A stretch of 46,199 bases of DNA from Frankia alni (GCA_026225295.1 JAMFSN010000208.1:1-46199), one strand, 5' to 3'; positions 36,087 through 45,181 are shown, counted from the stretch's first letter. The notes: generated by a model from the sequence alone, not told the origin. Translations and numbers: made by a program.

Positions 36087-36604
36087 AGGTCTGCCTTCTT
36101 CGTCGCCTTGCTCGATGGGGCCGCCCACGAGGGGCGACAGCACGGTCAATTCCCGCGCAGGGAACGTGTCACGCGCAGCAGTCTTTGAGGTTACCAGGCG
36201 ACCCACCCGGGGCGTCGTGCCGCCCGCGCGTCGCGACCCTGAGCGCTGCAGTTGACATCGCTGGCGCAGCCTACAGCGGCCGCTGACGCCGCCACTTCTC
36301 GATCCCGGCCCGGGCGCAGGCGGCACGGGTGGTGCGGGTGGTGCGGGGGAACGAGTCAGCATCAGCGCGCCTTTGGCGGCAGTGTCAACGCCTAGTCGAT
36401 CTTCTTTGACGCTGCCAATCACCGGAAAGCCGTAACTGGCAGCGTCCCGGCCCGCTATGACCGGCGCCGACCCTGACGAACTGACGCCGCCCGCTGACGA
36501 CGTGCACCGACGCCGCCGACCCACCCTCATAGTCGTCCTCAGCGGGCGCTGGTCGGCCCGTTGACACTGACGGCCGCCGCCTCTGGCCGCCAGGCGCCAG
36601 CCGA
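36087..36604. other. 518-bp gap between rplM and the ABC-F gene
   Basis: No gene is supported. The rplM-proximal part (36087-36200) is the expected leader. A TTGACC (36149-36144, minus strand) has no clear -10, so I do not call a promoter. The rest holds repeat copy B (36353-36431) and, on the minus strand at about 36576-36530, a second similar GTGTCAACG...CGCTGA arrangement that may be another fragment. Confidence 0.5.
36353..36431 (+). repeat. dispersed repeat, partial copy B
   Basis: Aligns without gaps to 31605-31683 at about 63% by eye (50 of 79), including an exact GTGTCAACGC (36382-36391) and CCGGAAAGCC (36422-36431) at the same 30-base distance as in copy A. Within it GGCAGTGTCAA (36378-36388) can pair with TTGACGCTGCC (36406-36416), giving an 11-bp stem with one G-U. 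It reads towards the ABC-F gene, opposite to copy C on its other side. Confidence 0.6.
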
Positions 36605-38203
36605 TCAGACGGCGGCAGCCGTGTCCCAGACCGGCTCGGGAGCCTCGTAGACCCGGCCGTCCGCGCCGAAGACCAGGTAACGGTCGAAGGACCGGGCGAA
36701 CCAGCGGTCGTGGGTGACGGCCAGCACGGTGCCCTCGAACGCGTCCAACCCGTCCTGCAACGCCTCGGCGCTGGCCAGGTCGAGGTTGTCGGTCGGCTCA
36801 TCGAGCAGCAGCATCGTCGAGCCGGCGATCTCCAGCAGCAGCACCTGGAACCGGGCCTGCTGGCCCCCGGAAAGGGTCTGGAACGACTGGTCGGCCTGGT
36901 GGTGCAGCTCGTAGCGACGCAGGGCGGAGATGGCCCGCCCCCGGTCGTGCGCCTCGTGCCACAGGATGTCGACCAGGGTCCGCCCGAACAGCTCGGGATG
37001 GGCATGGGTCTGGGCGAACAGCCCCGGCACGACCCGGGCGCCGAGCTTCACCCCACCGGTGTGCCGGACCGTCTCATCCCCACCCAGCAGCCGCAGGAAG
37101 TGGGACTTGCCCGACCCGTTGGCCCCCAGGACGGCCACCCGCTCGCCGAAGAAGACCTCCAGGTCGAACGGATCGGTCAACCCGTCGAAGGCCAGCCCGG
37201 TGCAGGTCAGGGCGCGCAGCCCGGTCCGTCCGCCGCGCAACCGCATCGTCACCTTCTGCTCGACCGGCCGTTCGGGCGGCGGGCCGGCCGCCTCGTAGCG
37301 GGCCAACCGGGTCTGCATCGCCCGGTACTTCTGGGCCATCGCCTCGGAAATGCTGGCCTGGATCTTCAACGTGTTGACCAGCTCCCTGAGCCGGCGGTGC
37401 TCCTCCTCCCAGCGCCGGTGCAGCTCGTCGAGGCGCTCCAGCCGGGCCCGGCGGGCCTCCGGGTAACTGGCGAAGCCCGCCCCGTGGGTCCAGGCCGAAT
37501 GGGCCTCGAGCGTGACGACCCGGGTCGCGGTGTTGGCGACCAGCTCCCGGTCGTGGGAGACGAACAGGACGGTCTTGGCGGTGGCCCGCAGCGCGCCCTC
37601 CAGCCACCGCTTACCGGGCACGTCGAGGTAGTTGTCGGGCTCGTCGAGCAGGAGCACGGCGTCCGGACCGCGCAGCAGCGCCTCCAGGACCAGCCGCTTC
37701 TGCTCGCCCCCGGACAGTGTCCGGACCTCGCGGTACTGACAGCGCTCGAACGGGAGCCCCAGCGCGGCGGTCGTGCAGGTGTCCCACAGCACCTCCGCGT
37801 CGTAGCCGCCCGCGTCGCCCCAGTCGGCCAGGGCCTGGGCGTAGCGCATGGCCACCGCGTCCTGCTCGCTCTCCATCATCGCGAGCTCGGCCGCGTCGAC
37901 CTCCGCCGCCGCGTCCCGCACGGCGGGCGAGGCGACCGAGGCCAGCAGGTCCCGGACGGAGGTCTCGTCGCGCACCGAGCCGATGAACTGCCGCATCACT
38001 CCCAGGCCGCCGTCGCGGCCGATGGCGCCGCCGGCCGGGGCCAGGTCGCCGACGATGATCCGCAGCAGGGTCGTCTTGCCGGCCCCGTTCGCGCCGACCA
38101 GGACCGCGACGGCACCCTCGCCGACCCGGAAGGAGACATCGTCGAACAGCACCTGCCCGTCGGGGAGGCGGTAGGACAGATGCGAGACGTCCAGATAACC
38201 CAC
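36605..38203 (-). CDS. ABC-F family ATPase (translation factor or antibiotic-resistance type)
   Basis: A 532-residue protein with two ABC domains and no TM segments, so it acts on ribosomes rather than in transport. First domain: Walker [13 protein letters not shown], signature [13 protein letters not shown], Walker [13 protein letters not shown]. The linker is a charged coiled coil (about 240-300). Second domain: [24 protein letters not shown] and [12 protein letters not shown]. The usual ABC-F DEPTNHLD is altered in both. The start is uncertain: GTG 38203 ([13 protein letters not shown]) fits the family, but no RBS is visible. Neighbours are ribosomal operons, yet ABC-F is not normally found between truA and rplM. 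It is flanked by inverted repeat copies. Confidence 0.88.
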   Translation of the reverse strand: MGYLDVSHLSYRLPDGQVLFDDVSFRVGEGAVAVLVGANGAGKTTLLRIIVGDLAPAGGAIGRDGGLGVMRQFIGSVRDETSVRDLLASVASPAVRDAAAEVDAAELAMMESEQDAVAMRYAQALADWGDAGGYDAEVLWDTCTTAALGLPFERCQYREVRTLSGGEQKRLVLEALLRGPDAVLLLDEPDNYLDVPGKRWLEGALRATAKTVLFVSHDRELVANTATRVVTLEAHSAWTHGAGFASYPEARRARLERLDELHRRWEEEHRRLRELVNTLKIQASISEAMAQKYRAMQTRLARYEAAGPPPERPVEQKVTMRLRGGRTGLRALTCTGLAFDGLTDPFDLEVFFGERVAVLGANGSGKSHFLRLLGGDETVRHTGGVKLGARVVPGLFAQTHAHPELFGRTLVDILWHEAHDRGRAISALRRYELHHQADQSFQTLSGGQQARFQVLLLEIAGSTMLLLDEPTDNLDLASAEALQDGLDAFEGTVLAVTHDRWFARSFDRYLVFGADGRVYEAPEPVWDTAAAV

Positions 38204-38271
38204 GTACCGAGTTTGCCGACGCCCCGTCCGCCCGTCACGCGGTTTTTCGGTCCAGCGTCGGCTCCGGTCGC

Positions 38272-38471
38272 GGCCGGCATCGGTTCGGCAGAGTCGGCGT
38301 TTGTTGTGTGGCGCGGGGACCATGACACTTCCGGGGGGCCACGGAATTGTCGTGGTCGGCGGGCGCGGGGATGTGCGGGGACACTGACAGCGACGTCTTT
38401 TCCGACAACTGGCATGATCAGCGCACGGGCAACGCGCGCTGACGCAGTCAAGAACGCACCGCTGACGCTGC
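38272..38471 (-). repeat. dispersed 200-bp repeat, copy C
   Basis: The minus-strand partner of copy A (31608-31807), with no gaps over 200 bp. It contains a perfect TCAGCGC/GCGCTGA inverted repeat (38443-38418). It lies in the 405-bp truA to ABC-F gap and reads in the same direction as the ABC-F gene, ending about 70 bp before its start. An ORF starting at ATG 38415 runs through the ABC-F start in another frame. The remaining gap (38472-38608) shows CTGACGC-type motifs and nothing else I can name. Confidence 0.75.
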
Positions 38472-38608
38472 CACTCCGGCCGCTCCCACCCGATCGGGCC
38501 GGTCCACCGCGGCCGGCCCGGCCAGATCCCGTATGCGTCGCTGCCGGCGGGCTATGCAGCGCGCGAGGACACTGCCGGTCTGCTCGTCGGCCGGCGCGGG
38601 CGGCCGGC

Positions 38609-39529
38609 TCAGCCGGACGGGGTGGTGGGGACGCGCACCTTGCGGGTTTCGGCGGCCCGCGTCGCCAGATCGGTGTCCGGCGGGTAGCGGATCTCGATCA
38701 GCGTCAGGCCGTGCGCGGGCGCGACGGTGACCGCCGGGTCGCGCATCCCGCGGGCCAGCACCTCGCCCGGCCAGTCGGCGCCCTTCCGGCCTTCCCCCAC
38801 CGCGACCAGGGATCCGACCAGGCCCCGGACCATCGAATGGCAGAAGGCGTCCGCCTCGACATCGGCGATGATGACCCCTTCGGGGTCGCGGCTGACGTCC
38901 AGGCGGAGCAGGGTCCGCCGGGTGGTTGAGAACTCGCGCCGACGGCAGAACGCCGCGAAGTCGTGCTCCCCGATCAGGTGCAGCGCGGCGTGCCGCATCC
39001 GGTCGGCGTCGAGCGGCCGGGGAATGGCGTACGTGTCGTGCCTACGCAGCGGGGCCGCCCCGTACGGGGCGTCGCTGATCCGGTAGAGGTAGCGCCGGGA
39101 CAACGCCGAGAACCGCGCGTCGAAGCCGGCCGGGGCGGGACCCAGGCCGGTGATCCGCACCGAGCGGTCGAGCACGCCGTTGAGCCGGCGGGCCAGCCCG
39201 CCGAGCACAACGTCGTCGGGCAGGTCGACGTGGGCGACCTGGGCCCGGGCGTGAACGCCCGCGTCGGTGCGCCCGGCCACCGTGAGCCGGACCGCGCTCA
39301 ACCGGGTGACGCGCATGAGCCCGTCTTCGATGTCGCCCTGAACGGTGCGCTGACCCGGTTGGCGGGCCCAGCCCGCGAACCCGGTGCCGTCGTAGCCGAT
39401 GTCCAGCCGGAGCCGGACCAGACCGTCGGCGGCCCCCGGAGGCCCGGTGAAGCCTCCGGGGCCGCGCGCTTCGGTGAGGCTGCGTGCTCCGGTGACGCCG
39501 CGTACTCCGGTGAAAGAACGCCGGTTCAC
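38609..39529 (-). CDS. truA: tRNA pseudouridine(38-40) synthase TruA
   Basis: A 306-residue pseudouridine synthase modifying tRNA positions 38-40. It contains LRLDIGYDGTGFAGWARQPG, the catalytic Asp89 in AGRTDAGVHARAQVAHVDL, RYLYRI, and FCRRREFSTTRRTL. The first 37 residues are an extension made partly of degenerate hexapeptide repeats (FTGVRG, VTGARS, LTEARG) encoded by three 18-bp tandem repeats (39461-39514). GTG 39529 has no clear RBS and follows rplQ by 21 bp. Confidence 0.95.
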   Translation of the reverse strand: MNRRSFTGVRGVTGARSLTEARGPGGFTGPPGAADGLVRLRLDIGYDGTGFAGWARQPGQRTVQGDIEDGLMRVTRLSAVRLTVAGRTDAGVHARAQVAHVDLPDDVVLGGLARRLNGVLDRSVRITGLGPAPAGFDARFSALSRRYLYRISDAPYGAAPLRRHDTYAIPRPLDADRMRHAALHLIGEHDFAAFCRRREFSTTRRTLLRLDVSRDPEGVIIADVEADAFCHSMVRGLVGSLVAVGEGRKGADWPGEVLARGMRDPAVTVAPAHGLTLIEIRYPPDTDLATRAAETRKVRVPTTPSG

Positions 39530-39550
39530 CGGCGGGTGCTCATCGCGGGG

Positions 39551-40270
39551 TCAGGACGTGGAGTCCTCAGGGGCTTCATCGGCGACCGGATGAGGCGTGC
39601 CGGTCGCTTCCGGGGCCTCTTCGGTCGCGCCCTCGCCGGGGATGCCGGCGCTGGCCGTGGCGACTTCTTCGCCCGCGGCCCGGGTGGCCTCAGCGCCCTC
39701 GGCCTCGGAGACCGGGACCCCGCCCACGGCGGACTCGGCCACTTCGACCTCGGCGGCGTCAGCGGCCTCCAGGTCGGCCACCGACGCGGCGGTCGGCGAC
39801 TCGGCCGCGGCGGCCTCAGCGGCTTCGGCGGTGGCTCCGGTCGCGCGGCGGCGCGGCGCGAACCGGCTGCCCCGGGCGCGCTCCGCCTCGCCGACGGCCT
39901 CCTGGCCGACGGTCAGCCCTTCGACCAGCTCGATCCGGGCCAGCGGGGCGTTGTCGCCCTTGCGGGGGCCGAGCTTGACGATGCGGGTGTAGCCGCCGTC
40001 GCGCGTCGAGTACCGCGGGCCGATCTCGGTGAACAGGGTGTGCACGACGGACTTGTCGCGCACGACGCGCATGACCCGGCGACGGGCGTGCAGGTCCCCG
40101 CGCTTCGCGAAGGTCACCAGCCGCTCGGCGTAGGGACGCAGCCGCTTGGCCTTGGCCTCGGTCGTGGTGATTCCGCCGTGCTCGAACAGCGACGTGGCGA
40201 GGTTGGCCAGCATCAGTCGCTCGTGCGCGGGGCTACCGCCGAGCCGCGGGCCCTTGGAGGGCGTGGGCAT
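39551..40270 (-). CDS. rplQ: 50S ribosomal protein L17 with acidic C-terminal extension
   Basis: 239 residues, against about 120-130 for typical L17. The core (1-125) has [40 protein letters not shown] and [20 protein letters not shown]. The remaining 110 residues are Ala/Glu/Thr-rich and disordered ([17 protein letters not shown]), a trait of several actinobacterial L17 proteins. ATG 40270 has GAGGAG upstream. Confidence 0.97.
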   Translation of the reverse strand: MPTPSKGPRLGGSPAHERLMLANLATSLFEHGGITTTEAKAKRLRPYAERLVTFAKRGDLHARRRVMRVVRDKSVVHTLFTEIGPRYSTRDGGYTRIVKLGPRKGDNAPLARIELVEGLTVGQEAVGEAERARGSRFAPRRRATGATAEAAEAAAAESPTAASVADLEAADAAEVEVAESAVGGVPVSEAEGAEATRAAGEEVATASAGIPGEGATEEAPEATGTPHPVADEAPEDSTS

Positions 40271-40320
40271 GGGAAATGCTCCTCGATCGTGTCGCTGTCG
40301 GTGCGGCCATCGGGCGGGGC

Positions 40321-40346
40321 CGGCCGGTCACCGGGGTGACCGGCCG
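40321..40346 (-). other. strong hairpin between rpoA and rplQ
   Basis: CGGCCGGTCACC (40321-40332) and GGTGACCGGCCG (40335-40346) form a perfect palindrome with two central bases, about an 11-bp stem and 4-base loop. It could partly terminate or process the transcript ahead of rplQ. Confidence 0.65.
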
Positions 40347-40370
40347 ACTCCCGACGGACAGGTTCCGGCG

Positions 40371-40421
40371 GTGCTGGTGGTGCCGTCGTGCTGGTGGGGC
40401 TGTCGTGCTGGTGGGCCGTTA
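40371..40421 (-). repeat. three 17-bp tandem repeats ending at the rpoA stop codon
   Basis: Units 40371-40387, 40388-40404 and 40405-40421 (GTGCTGGTGG core). The last includes the rpoA TAA. A 13-mer from the first unit, CTGGTGGTGCCGT, also occurs after the groEL stop at 19928-19940. Confidence 0.85.
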
Positions 40422-41468
40422 GTACTGCTCGGTCTCCACGAACTCGGCGCCGTCGTCCGCCGGGTCCGAGAACGCCGTCGCGTACGAGTCGGTACCGTAC
40501 GTGTCGACCGCCGCCCGCGGGTCAAATCCGGGCGGGGAGTCCTTCAGCGCGAGGCCCATACCGGCGAGCTTGGTCTTGACCTCGTCGATGGACTTCTGCC
40601 CGAAGTTACGGATGTCGAGCAGGTCGGCCTCGCTGCGGGCGACCAGTTCGCCGATCGTGTGGATGCCCTCGCGCTTGAGGCAGTTGTAGGAGCGGACGGT
40701 GAGGTCCATCTCCTCGATCGGCAGGGCCAGGTCGGCCGCGAGCGCCGCGTCCGCCGCGGACGGGCCGATGTCGACCCCTTCCGCCTCGGCGTTGAGCTCC
40801 TGAGCCAACCCGAACAGGCCGACCAGGGTCTTGCCGGCGCTGGCCATCGCGTCCCGCGGAGTGATCGACTGCTTGGTCTCCACGTCGACGATCAGGCGGT
40901 CGAAGTCGGTCCGCTGCTCGACCCGGGTCGCCTCGACCTTGTAGGTGACCTTGAGGACCGGGGAGTAGATCGAGTCCACCGGGATCCGGCCGATCTCCTG
41001 GCCGGGCTGCTTGTTCTGCACCGCGCTGACGTAGCCCCGGCCCCGCTCGACGGTCAGCTCGATCTCGAGCCGACCCTTGTCGTTGAGGGTCGCCAGGGCC
41101 AGGTCGGGGCTGTGCACCTCGACGCCGGCCGGCGGCGCGATGTCGGCGGCGGTGACGGCACCGGGACCCTGCTTGCGCAGGTACATCACGGTCGGCTCGT
41201 CGTTGTCCGAGCTGACGACCAGCTCCTTGAGGTTCAGGATGACGTCGGTGACGTCCTCCTTGACCCCCGGCACCGTCGAGAACTCGTGCAGGACGCCGTC
41301 GATGCGGATGCTGGTCACGGCCGCGCCGGGGATCGACGACAGCAACGTGCGCCGCAGCGAGTTGCCGAGGGTGTAGCCGAAACCGGGCTCGAGCGGCTCG
41401 ATGATGAACTTCGAGCGGAACTCGGCGATCGGCTCCTCGACCAGGGTGGGACGCTGAGCAATAAGCAC
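40419..41468 (-). CDS. rpoA: DNA-directed RNA polymerase subunit alpha
   Basis: A 349-residue alpha subunit. The N-terminal assembly domain (about 1-230) has [38 protein letters not shown] and [20 protein letters not shown]. The C-terminal DNA- and activator-contacting domain (about 250-315) has [20 protein letters not shown] and [20 protein letters not shown]. An acidic tail ends it. GTG 41468 (MLIAQRPTL) has GGAAGGAAG upstream. The frame further upstream is leader. Confidence 0.98.
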   Translation of the reverse strand: MLIAQRPTLVEEPIAEFRSKFIIEPLEPGFGYTLGNSLRRTLLSSIPGAAVTSIRIDGVLHEFSTVPGVKEDVTDVILNLKELVVSSDNDEPTVMYLRKQGPGAVTAADIAPPAGVEVHSPDLALATLNDKGRLEIELTVERGRGYVSAVQNKQPGQEIGRIPVDSIYSPVLKVTYKVEATRVEQRTDFDRLIVDVETKQSITPRDAMASAGKTLVGLFGLAQELNAEAEGVDIGPSAADAALAADLALPIEEMDLTVRSYNCLKREGIHTIGELVARSEADLLDIRNFGQKSIDEVKTKLAGMGLALKDSPPGFDPRAAVDTYGTDSYATAFSDPADDGAEFVETEQY

Positions 41469-41487
41469 TGCACTACTTCCTTCCGGT

Positions 41488-41515
41488 ACACGGCCACCGC
41501 CATATGAGGCCGTGT
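41488..41515 (-). other. hairpin in the rpsD-rpoA intergenic region
   Basis: ACACGGCC (41488-41495) and GGCCGTGT (41508-41515), 12-base loop, about 20 bp before rpoA. A CCCCCCGGGGGG palindrome follows at 41523-41534. The 206-bp gap has no gene. Confidence 0.5.
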
Positions 41516-41674
41516 CGGGTGCCCCCCGGGGGGAGCGCGGCGGGCAGGGTCTCGGTCCACCCCACCCGCCGGTCCAGATTACGCCCTGTAGTCCAGAAGC
41601 CATGGCCTCCGGACAGCGCGCAACCTGACTGTCAAGGTGCCGGTCTGCTGACCGGCGGTTACTGCCGTGCCGGT

Positions 41675-42301
41675 CTACTTGGAGTAGAACTCGACGATCA
41701 GCTGCTCCTGGACCGGGGTGTCGATGACGCCCCGCTCCGGCAGCGAGTGCACCAGGATCTTCATCTGGCTGGAGATGACCTCGAGCCAGGCCGGGATCGG
41801 CCGCTGGCCGGCGGTCTCGCGGGCGATGATGAACGGCGTCATCTCGCGGGACTTCTCCCGGATCTCGATGATGTCGTTCGACGCGACCTGGTAGCTGGGG
41901 ATGTCGACCTTGTGGCCGTTCACCAGCACGTGGCCGTGGCGGACGTACTGCCGGGCGGCGTCACGCGAGGCGGCGAAACCGGACCGGTGGATGACGTTGT
42001 CCAGGCGGGACTCCAGGATGCGCAGCAGCTCGTCACCGGTCTTGCCGGTGCGGCGGTTGGCTTCCTCGTAGTAGCCCCGGAACTGCTTCTCCAGGACGCC
42101 GTAGATACGGGCGCACTTCTGCTTCTCCCGCATCTGCAGGAGGTACTCGGAGTCCTTGGTGCGACCGCGACCGTGCTCGCCCGGCGGGTAGGGGCGGATC
42201 TCGATCGGGCACTTCGGCGACTCGCACTTGCTGCCCTTGAGGAACAGCTTCATCTTCTCGCGGCGGCAGCGCTTGCAGTCCGCGCCGGTGTAGCGGGCCA
42301 T
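41675..42301 (-). CDS. rpsD: 30S ribosomal protein S4, zinc-binding (C+) form
   Basis: A 208-residue S4, an assembly-initiating 16S rRNA binder. The N-terminus has four Cys ([10 protein letters not shown], then [12 protein letters not shown]), the Zn-binding C+ type. The S4 RNA-binding domain reads [20 protein letters not shown] and [23 protein letters not shown] 42301 has GAGAGAAGGA upstream. Confidence 0.98.
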   Translation of the reverse strand: MARYTGADCKRCRREKMKLFLKGSKCESPKCPIEIRPYPPGEHGRGRTKDSEYLLQMREKQKCARIYGVLEKQFRGYYEEANRRTGKTGDELLRILESRLDNVIHRSGFAASRDAARQYVRHGHVLVNGHKVDIPSYQVASNDIIEIREKSREMTPFIIARETAGQRPIPAWLEVISSQMKILVHSLPERGVIDTPVQEQLIVEFYSK

Positions 42302-42398
42302 ACTCGTCCTTCTCTCTCGTTACCAGGGCGCGAACGTCAGACGCGGCGGCGCGATGCCGCTCGAGGGCGCCGGAGCGCGTTGTCGCTTCGCTCCATGA

Positions 42399-42806
42399 TC
42401 ACACCCTCCGGCGCTTGGGCGGGCGGCAGCCGTTGTGCGGAGTCGGCGTGACGTCCTGAATGGCACCGACCTCGAGGCCGGCGGCCTGCAGCGACCGGAT
42501 GGCGGTCTCCCGACCGGAACCCGGGCCCTTGACGAACACGTCGACCTTGCGCATCCCGTGCTCCTGCGCCTTGCGGGCCGCGTTCTCGGCGGCCATCTGC
42601 GCGGCGAACGGGGTGGACTTACGGGAGCCCTTGAAGCCGACGTGGCCGGCGGACGCCCAGGAGATCACGTTCCCGTTGGGGTCGGTGATCGAGACGATCG
42701 TGTTGTTGAACGTGCTCTTGATGTGGGCGTGCCCGTGAGCGACGTTCTTCTTTTCCTTGCGGCGGACTTTCTTGACGCCGGCTCCGGCGCGGGTCTTGGG
42801 AGGCAT
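42399..42806 (-). CDS. rpsK: 30S ribosomal protein S11
   Basis: A 135-residue S11: [70 protein letters not shown], and the C-terminal [17 protein letters not shown]. Normal length. It is second in the rpsM-rpsK-rpsD-rpoA-rplQ cluster. Confidence 0.98.
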   Translation of the reverse strand: MPPKTRAGAGVKKVRRKEKKNVAHGHAHIKSTFNNTIVSITDPNGNVISWASAGHVGFKGSRKSTPFAAQMAAENAARKAQEHGMRKVDVFVKGPGSGRETAIRSLQAAGLEVGAIQDVTPTPHNGCRPPKRRRV

Positions 42807-42875
42807 GTCTGCTGGTCTTCTCCGTCTACGAGGTCGTCGATCGCATGTCGCCGGGTGCGCCCCGGCGCGCGACTG

Positions 42876-43256
42876 CTACTTCTTGCCGGCCTTCTTCTTG
42901 CCGGCGATGGCCCGGCGCGGGCCCTTGCGGGTCCGGGCGTTGGTGTGGGTGCGCTGCCCATGCACCGGAAGGCCGCGACGGTGCCGAATGCCCTGGTAGC
43001 AACCGATCTCGATCTTCAGACGGATGTCCTGCTGGATCTCCCGCTTGAGGTCACCCTCGACGCGGTAGGTGGCGTCGATCCAGGTGCGCAGCTTGTTCAC
43101 GTCCGCGTCGGAGAGGTCCCGGACGCGGGTGTCCGGGTTGACCCCCGTCGCCGCGAGCGTCTCCAGGGCGCGGGTCCGGCCGATGCCGAAGATGTAGGTC
43201 AGGGCGACCTCGACGCGCTTTTCACGCGGCAGGTCGACGCCCGATAGGCGTGCCAT
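42876..43256 (-). CDS. rpsM: 30S ribosomal protein S13
   Basis: A 126-residue S13: [71 protein letters not shown], and a Lys-rich tail that contacts tRNA. ATG 43256 has GGAAGGAA upstream. Confidence 0.98.
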   Translation of the reverse strand: MARLSGVDLPREKRVEVALTYIFGIGRTRALETLAATGVNPDTRVRDLSDADVNKLRTWIDATYRVEGDLKREIQQDIRLKIEIGCYQGIRHRRGLPVHGQRTHTNARTRKGPRRAIAGKKKAGKK

Positions 43257-43342
43257 GAAGGGTGTTCCTTCCTTGCTACCCGGAGGTGTGGGGCGCCACC
43301 GGTCCTCGGGCGCTCCGGTGCGGCTGCTCCGGTACCACGAGG

Positions 43343-43390
43343 CCCCGGCCTCCGGGCCGGGGGTGAAGGCGACCCCGGGGGGGCCGCCTT
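43343..43390 (-). other. two hairpins in the rpmJ-rpsM gap
   Basis: CCCCGGCC (43343-43350) with GGCCGGGG (43355-43362), tetraloop, and AAGGCG (43366-43371) with CGCCTT (43385-43390). The 213-bp gap is longer than others in this operon and may separate an infA-rpmJ unit from rpsM onward. Confidence 0.5.
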
Positions 43391-43469
43391 GGTGACGCTT
43401 GATGAGGTGCCGGCCGCCGGACCGCCTCAGCCCCGGATAGGGGCGAGTGGGCGGGCGACGACCGGATGG

Positions 43470-43583
43470 TCAGCCCTGACGCTGCTTGTGACGCAGATTG
43501 TCGCAGATGACCATGACCCGCCCGTGCCGGCGGATCACCTTGCACTTGTCGCAGATTGCCTTGACGCTCGGCTTGACCTTCAC
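43470..43583 (-). CDS. rpmJ: 50S ribosomal protein L36
   Basis: A 37-residue L36 read directly from the minus strand: [20 protein letters not shown], then [17 protein letters not shown]. It has the C+ zinc pattern CxxC...C...H (CDKC, then C and H further on). GTG 43583 starts about 70 bp after infA. Confidence 0.97.
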   Translation of the reverse strand: MKVKPSVKAICDKCKVIRRHGRVMVICDNLRHKQRQG

Positions 43584-43652
43584 GGCTACGTGCCTTTCTT
43601 GCGCAACCGCGGCCGCGCGTGCGGGATGCGATCCGCGGAACGCATCGGAGTT

Positions 43653-43874
43653 TTACTTGTAGCGGTAGACGATCCGACCGCGGGACAGGTCGTAGGGCGA
43701 CAGCTCGACCACCACCCGGTCCTCGGGAAGGATTCGGATGTAGTGCTGGCGCATTTTGCCACTGATGTGAGCGAGCACCCGGTGTCCGTTCTGCAGCTCC
43801 ACGCGAAACATCGCGTTGGGGAGCGGCTCGACGACCCGGCCCTCGATCTCGATGGCCCCGTCCTTCTTCGGCAT
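43653..43874 (-). CDS. infA: translation initiation factor IF-1
   Basis: A 73-residue OB-fold IF-1 that blocks the ribosomal A site during initiation: [60 protein letters not shown] and [15 protein letters not shown] 43874 has CGGAGGAC directly upstream. Confidence 0.98.
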   Translation of the reverse strand: MPKKDGAIEIEGRVVEPLPNAMFRVELQNGHRVLAHISGKMRQHYIRILPEDRVVVELSPYDLSRGRIVYRYK

Positions 43875-43930
43875 GTCCTCCGCTGTCCTGGTCGCTGTCC
43901 TAGTCTTATTTCGTCCCGATGACGTTCTCG

Positions 43931-43960
43931 ATGCGCCCGGCCATCGACGGCCAGGCGCAT
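43931..43960 (-). terminator. hairpin after the TIR gene, before infA
   Basis: ATGCGCC (43931-43937) with GGCGCAT (43954-43960), continued by GGCC/GGCC inside (43939-43942, 43949-43952), six-base loop. It separates the TIR gene from infA. Confidence 0.7.
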
Positions 43961-44018
43961 GGAAGAACCGCCACCTGACGAGTCTACGTCATCCTTGACG
44001 GGAGCCGGCGGGGCGTGT

Positions 44019-45149
44019 CTAGTGCCCGGACGGGGCGGGCGGCCCGGACCCGGAGAGCGGGAGGACCCGGACCCCCTTCGACGCCCACGGCTCCGTGATC
44101 GACCCGGTCGCGAGCCCATCGAGCCAGTGGATCTGCCTGGCGAAATATTCGTAGTAGGGCGTTCCCTCACGGAAAATCATGATGGGACCTTCCGTCCCGC
44201 GCTGGCCGTGCCCGTAGAGCATGACGCGGCATGAGTTGTCGATCTGCTCGACGGCGAAGGAGCACGGGAAGTTGTAGAGGTACACCTTCAGGCCGGCACC
44301 CTCGCGACGCCCGCTCTGCTCCGCGGCTCGGCGCTCGAGCGTCCGGAGCGGGCCGAGGATCTCCCGCTCGGCCCGGTCCGGATCTTCGAACGCCGCTTCA
44401 ACCGGCTCGACGCGGTACCGCTCCGCCCTGGCTGAGCACGTCGGATCCATCAGGTACATCCGGACGGGGATCGTCCGCGCCTTGTGAACGAGCAGTTCCC
44501 GGACTGCGTCACGGGCGAAGAAGTTCCTGGTCAGGCCGAAAAGACTGATCTGCTCCCGCGCTTGGTCAAGCCGCTGACCGAGATCGAGTTGGGCCTCGGG
44601 GAACGTCTCCAGGAACATGCCTTCCAACGGCCCGGCGTCCCAGCGTTGGGTCCACAACGCCGGATCCACCAGCCCGGGGGACGGCACCGCCGCCGGCCGC
44701 GAGCGCCCGATCGCTTCCGTGATGGCCGCCGCGGGTGAGCCCATGGCCGACACCCAGCCCTTCTGCCCTGGTGGCGGATAGGAGATGGACTGCCCGCCGG
44801 CGAGACCGGCAAAGATCTCCGGACCACTGTCCCGGGGGACCAGGAAGAACGCACGACCCGGCCCGAGCGCCCCGAAGGCCATCCCCAGTTCGAACACAAC
44901 GTCGTCCCGGGCCGCCGCCCGGCGCCGGGACCGGCTTATCAACACATCGTCGGGAGTGAGGAGCAGGACGGCGAAGTCCGCTCCCCGGATGGCCTCGAGC
45001 ACGTTGTCGAGAATTGATCGGCTGGGCTGCATCGCGCCCTGATCCCAAAAGGCGACCTCGGCTTCGCCGTCCAGGCAGCGCCCGAGCGCCCGGGCGGCCG
45101 GTAGTCCTTCGGTGGAGCACCCGATGAAGATTCCGGGACGTTCCCCCAC
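44019..45149 (-). CDS. TIR-domain protein (PF10137-like) with uncharacterised C-terminal domain
   Basis: A 376-residue protein. Residues 5-148 match the predicted nucleotide-binding TIR-like family PF10137 (Cap12/Pycsar-effector TIR): GIFIGCSTEGLPAARALG, EVAFWDQG, DFAVLLLTPDDVL, and ARDDVVFELGMAFGALG with probable catalytic Glu87. Such domains cleave NAD+ in several anti-phage systems. Residues about 198-345 form a second domain (FGLTRNFFARDAVRELL, VRMYLMDP, YLYNFPCSFAVEQID, VMLYGHGQRGTEGP) that may be PLD-like without an HKD motif. I cannot assign it. GTG 45149 has GGCGGGAGG. A TAACAT (45178-45173) may be its own -10. No cyclase gene is adjacent. The hairpins on both sides and its position between map and infA suggest an inserted single-gene cassette. 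Confidence 0.85.
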   Translation of the reverse strand: MGERPGIFIGCSTEGLPAARALGRCLDGEAEVAFWDQGAMQPSRSILDNVLEAIRGADFAVLLLTPDDVLISRSRRRAAARDDVVFELGMAFGALGPGRAFFLVPRDSGPEIFAGLAGGQSISYPPPGQKGWVSAMGSPAAAITEAIGRSRPAAVPSPGLVDPALWTQRWDAGPLEGMFLETFPEAQLDLGQRLDQAREQISLFGLTRNFFARDAVRELLVHKARTIPVRMYLMDPTCSARAERYRVEPVEAAFEDPDRAEREILGPLRTLERRAAEQSGRREGAGLKVYLYNFPCSFAVEQIDNSCRVMLYGHGQRGTEGPIMIFREGTPYYEYFARQIHWLDGLATGSITEPWASKGVRVLPLSGSGPPAPSGH

Positions 45150-45181
45150 AGAAGCCTCCCGCCGGCCCGCAGATGTTACGA

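Noticed and set aside
36087-36530. N-terminal extension of rplM
   Set aside because: In-frame but non-homologous. It includes repeat copy B, and the family start and RBS are at 36086.
41469-41674. S4-binding autoregulatory structure in the rpsD-rpoA gap
   Set aside because: A hairpin exists, but nothing resembling a known S4 leader can be recognised, and the gap lies downstream of rpsD.
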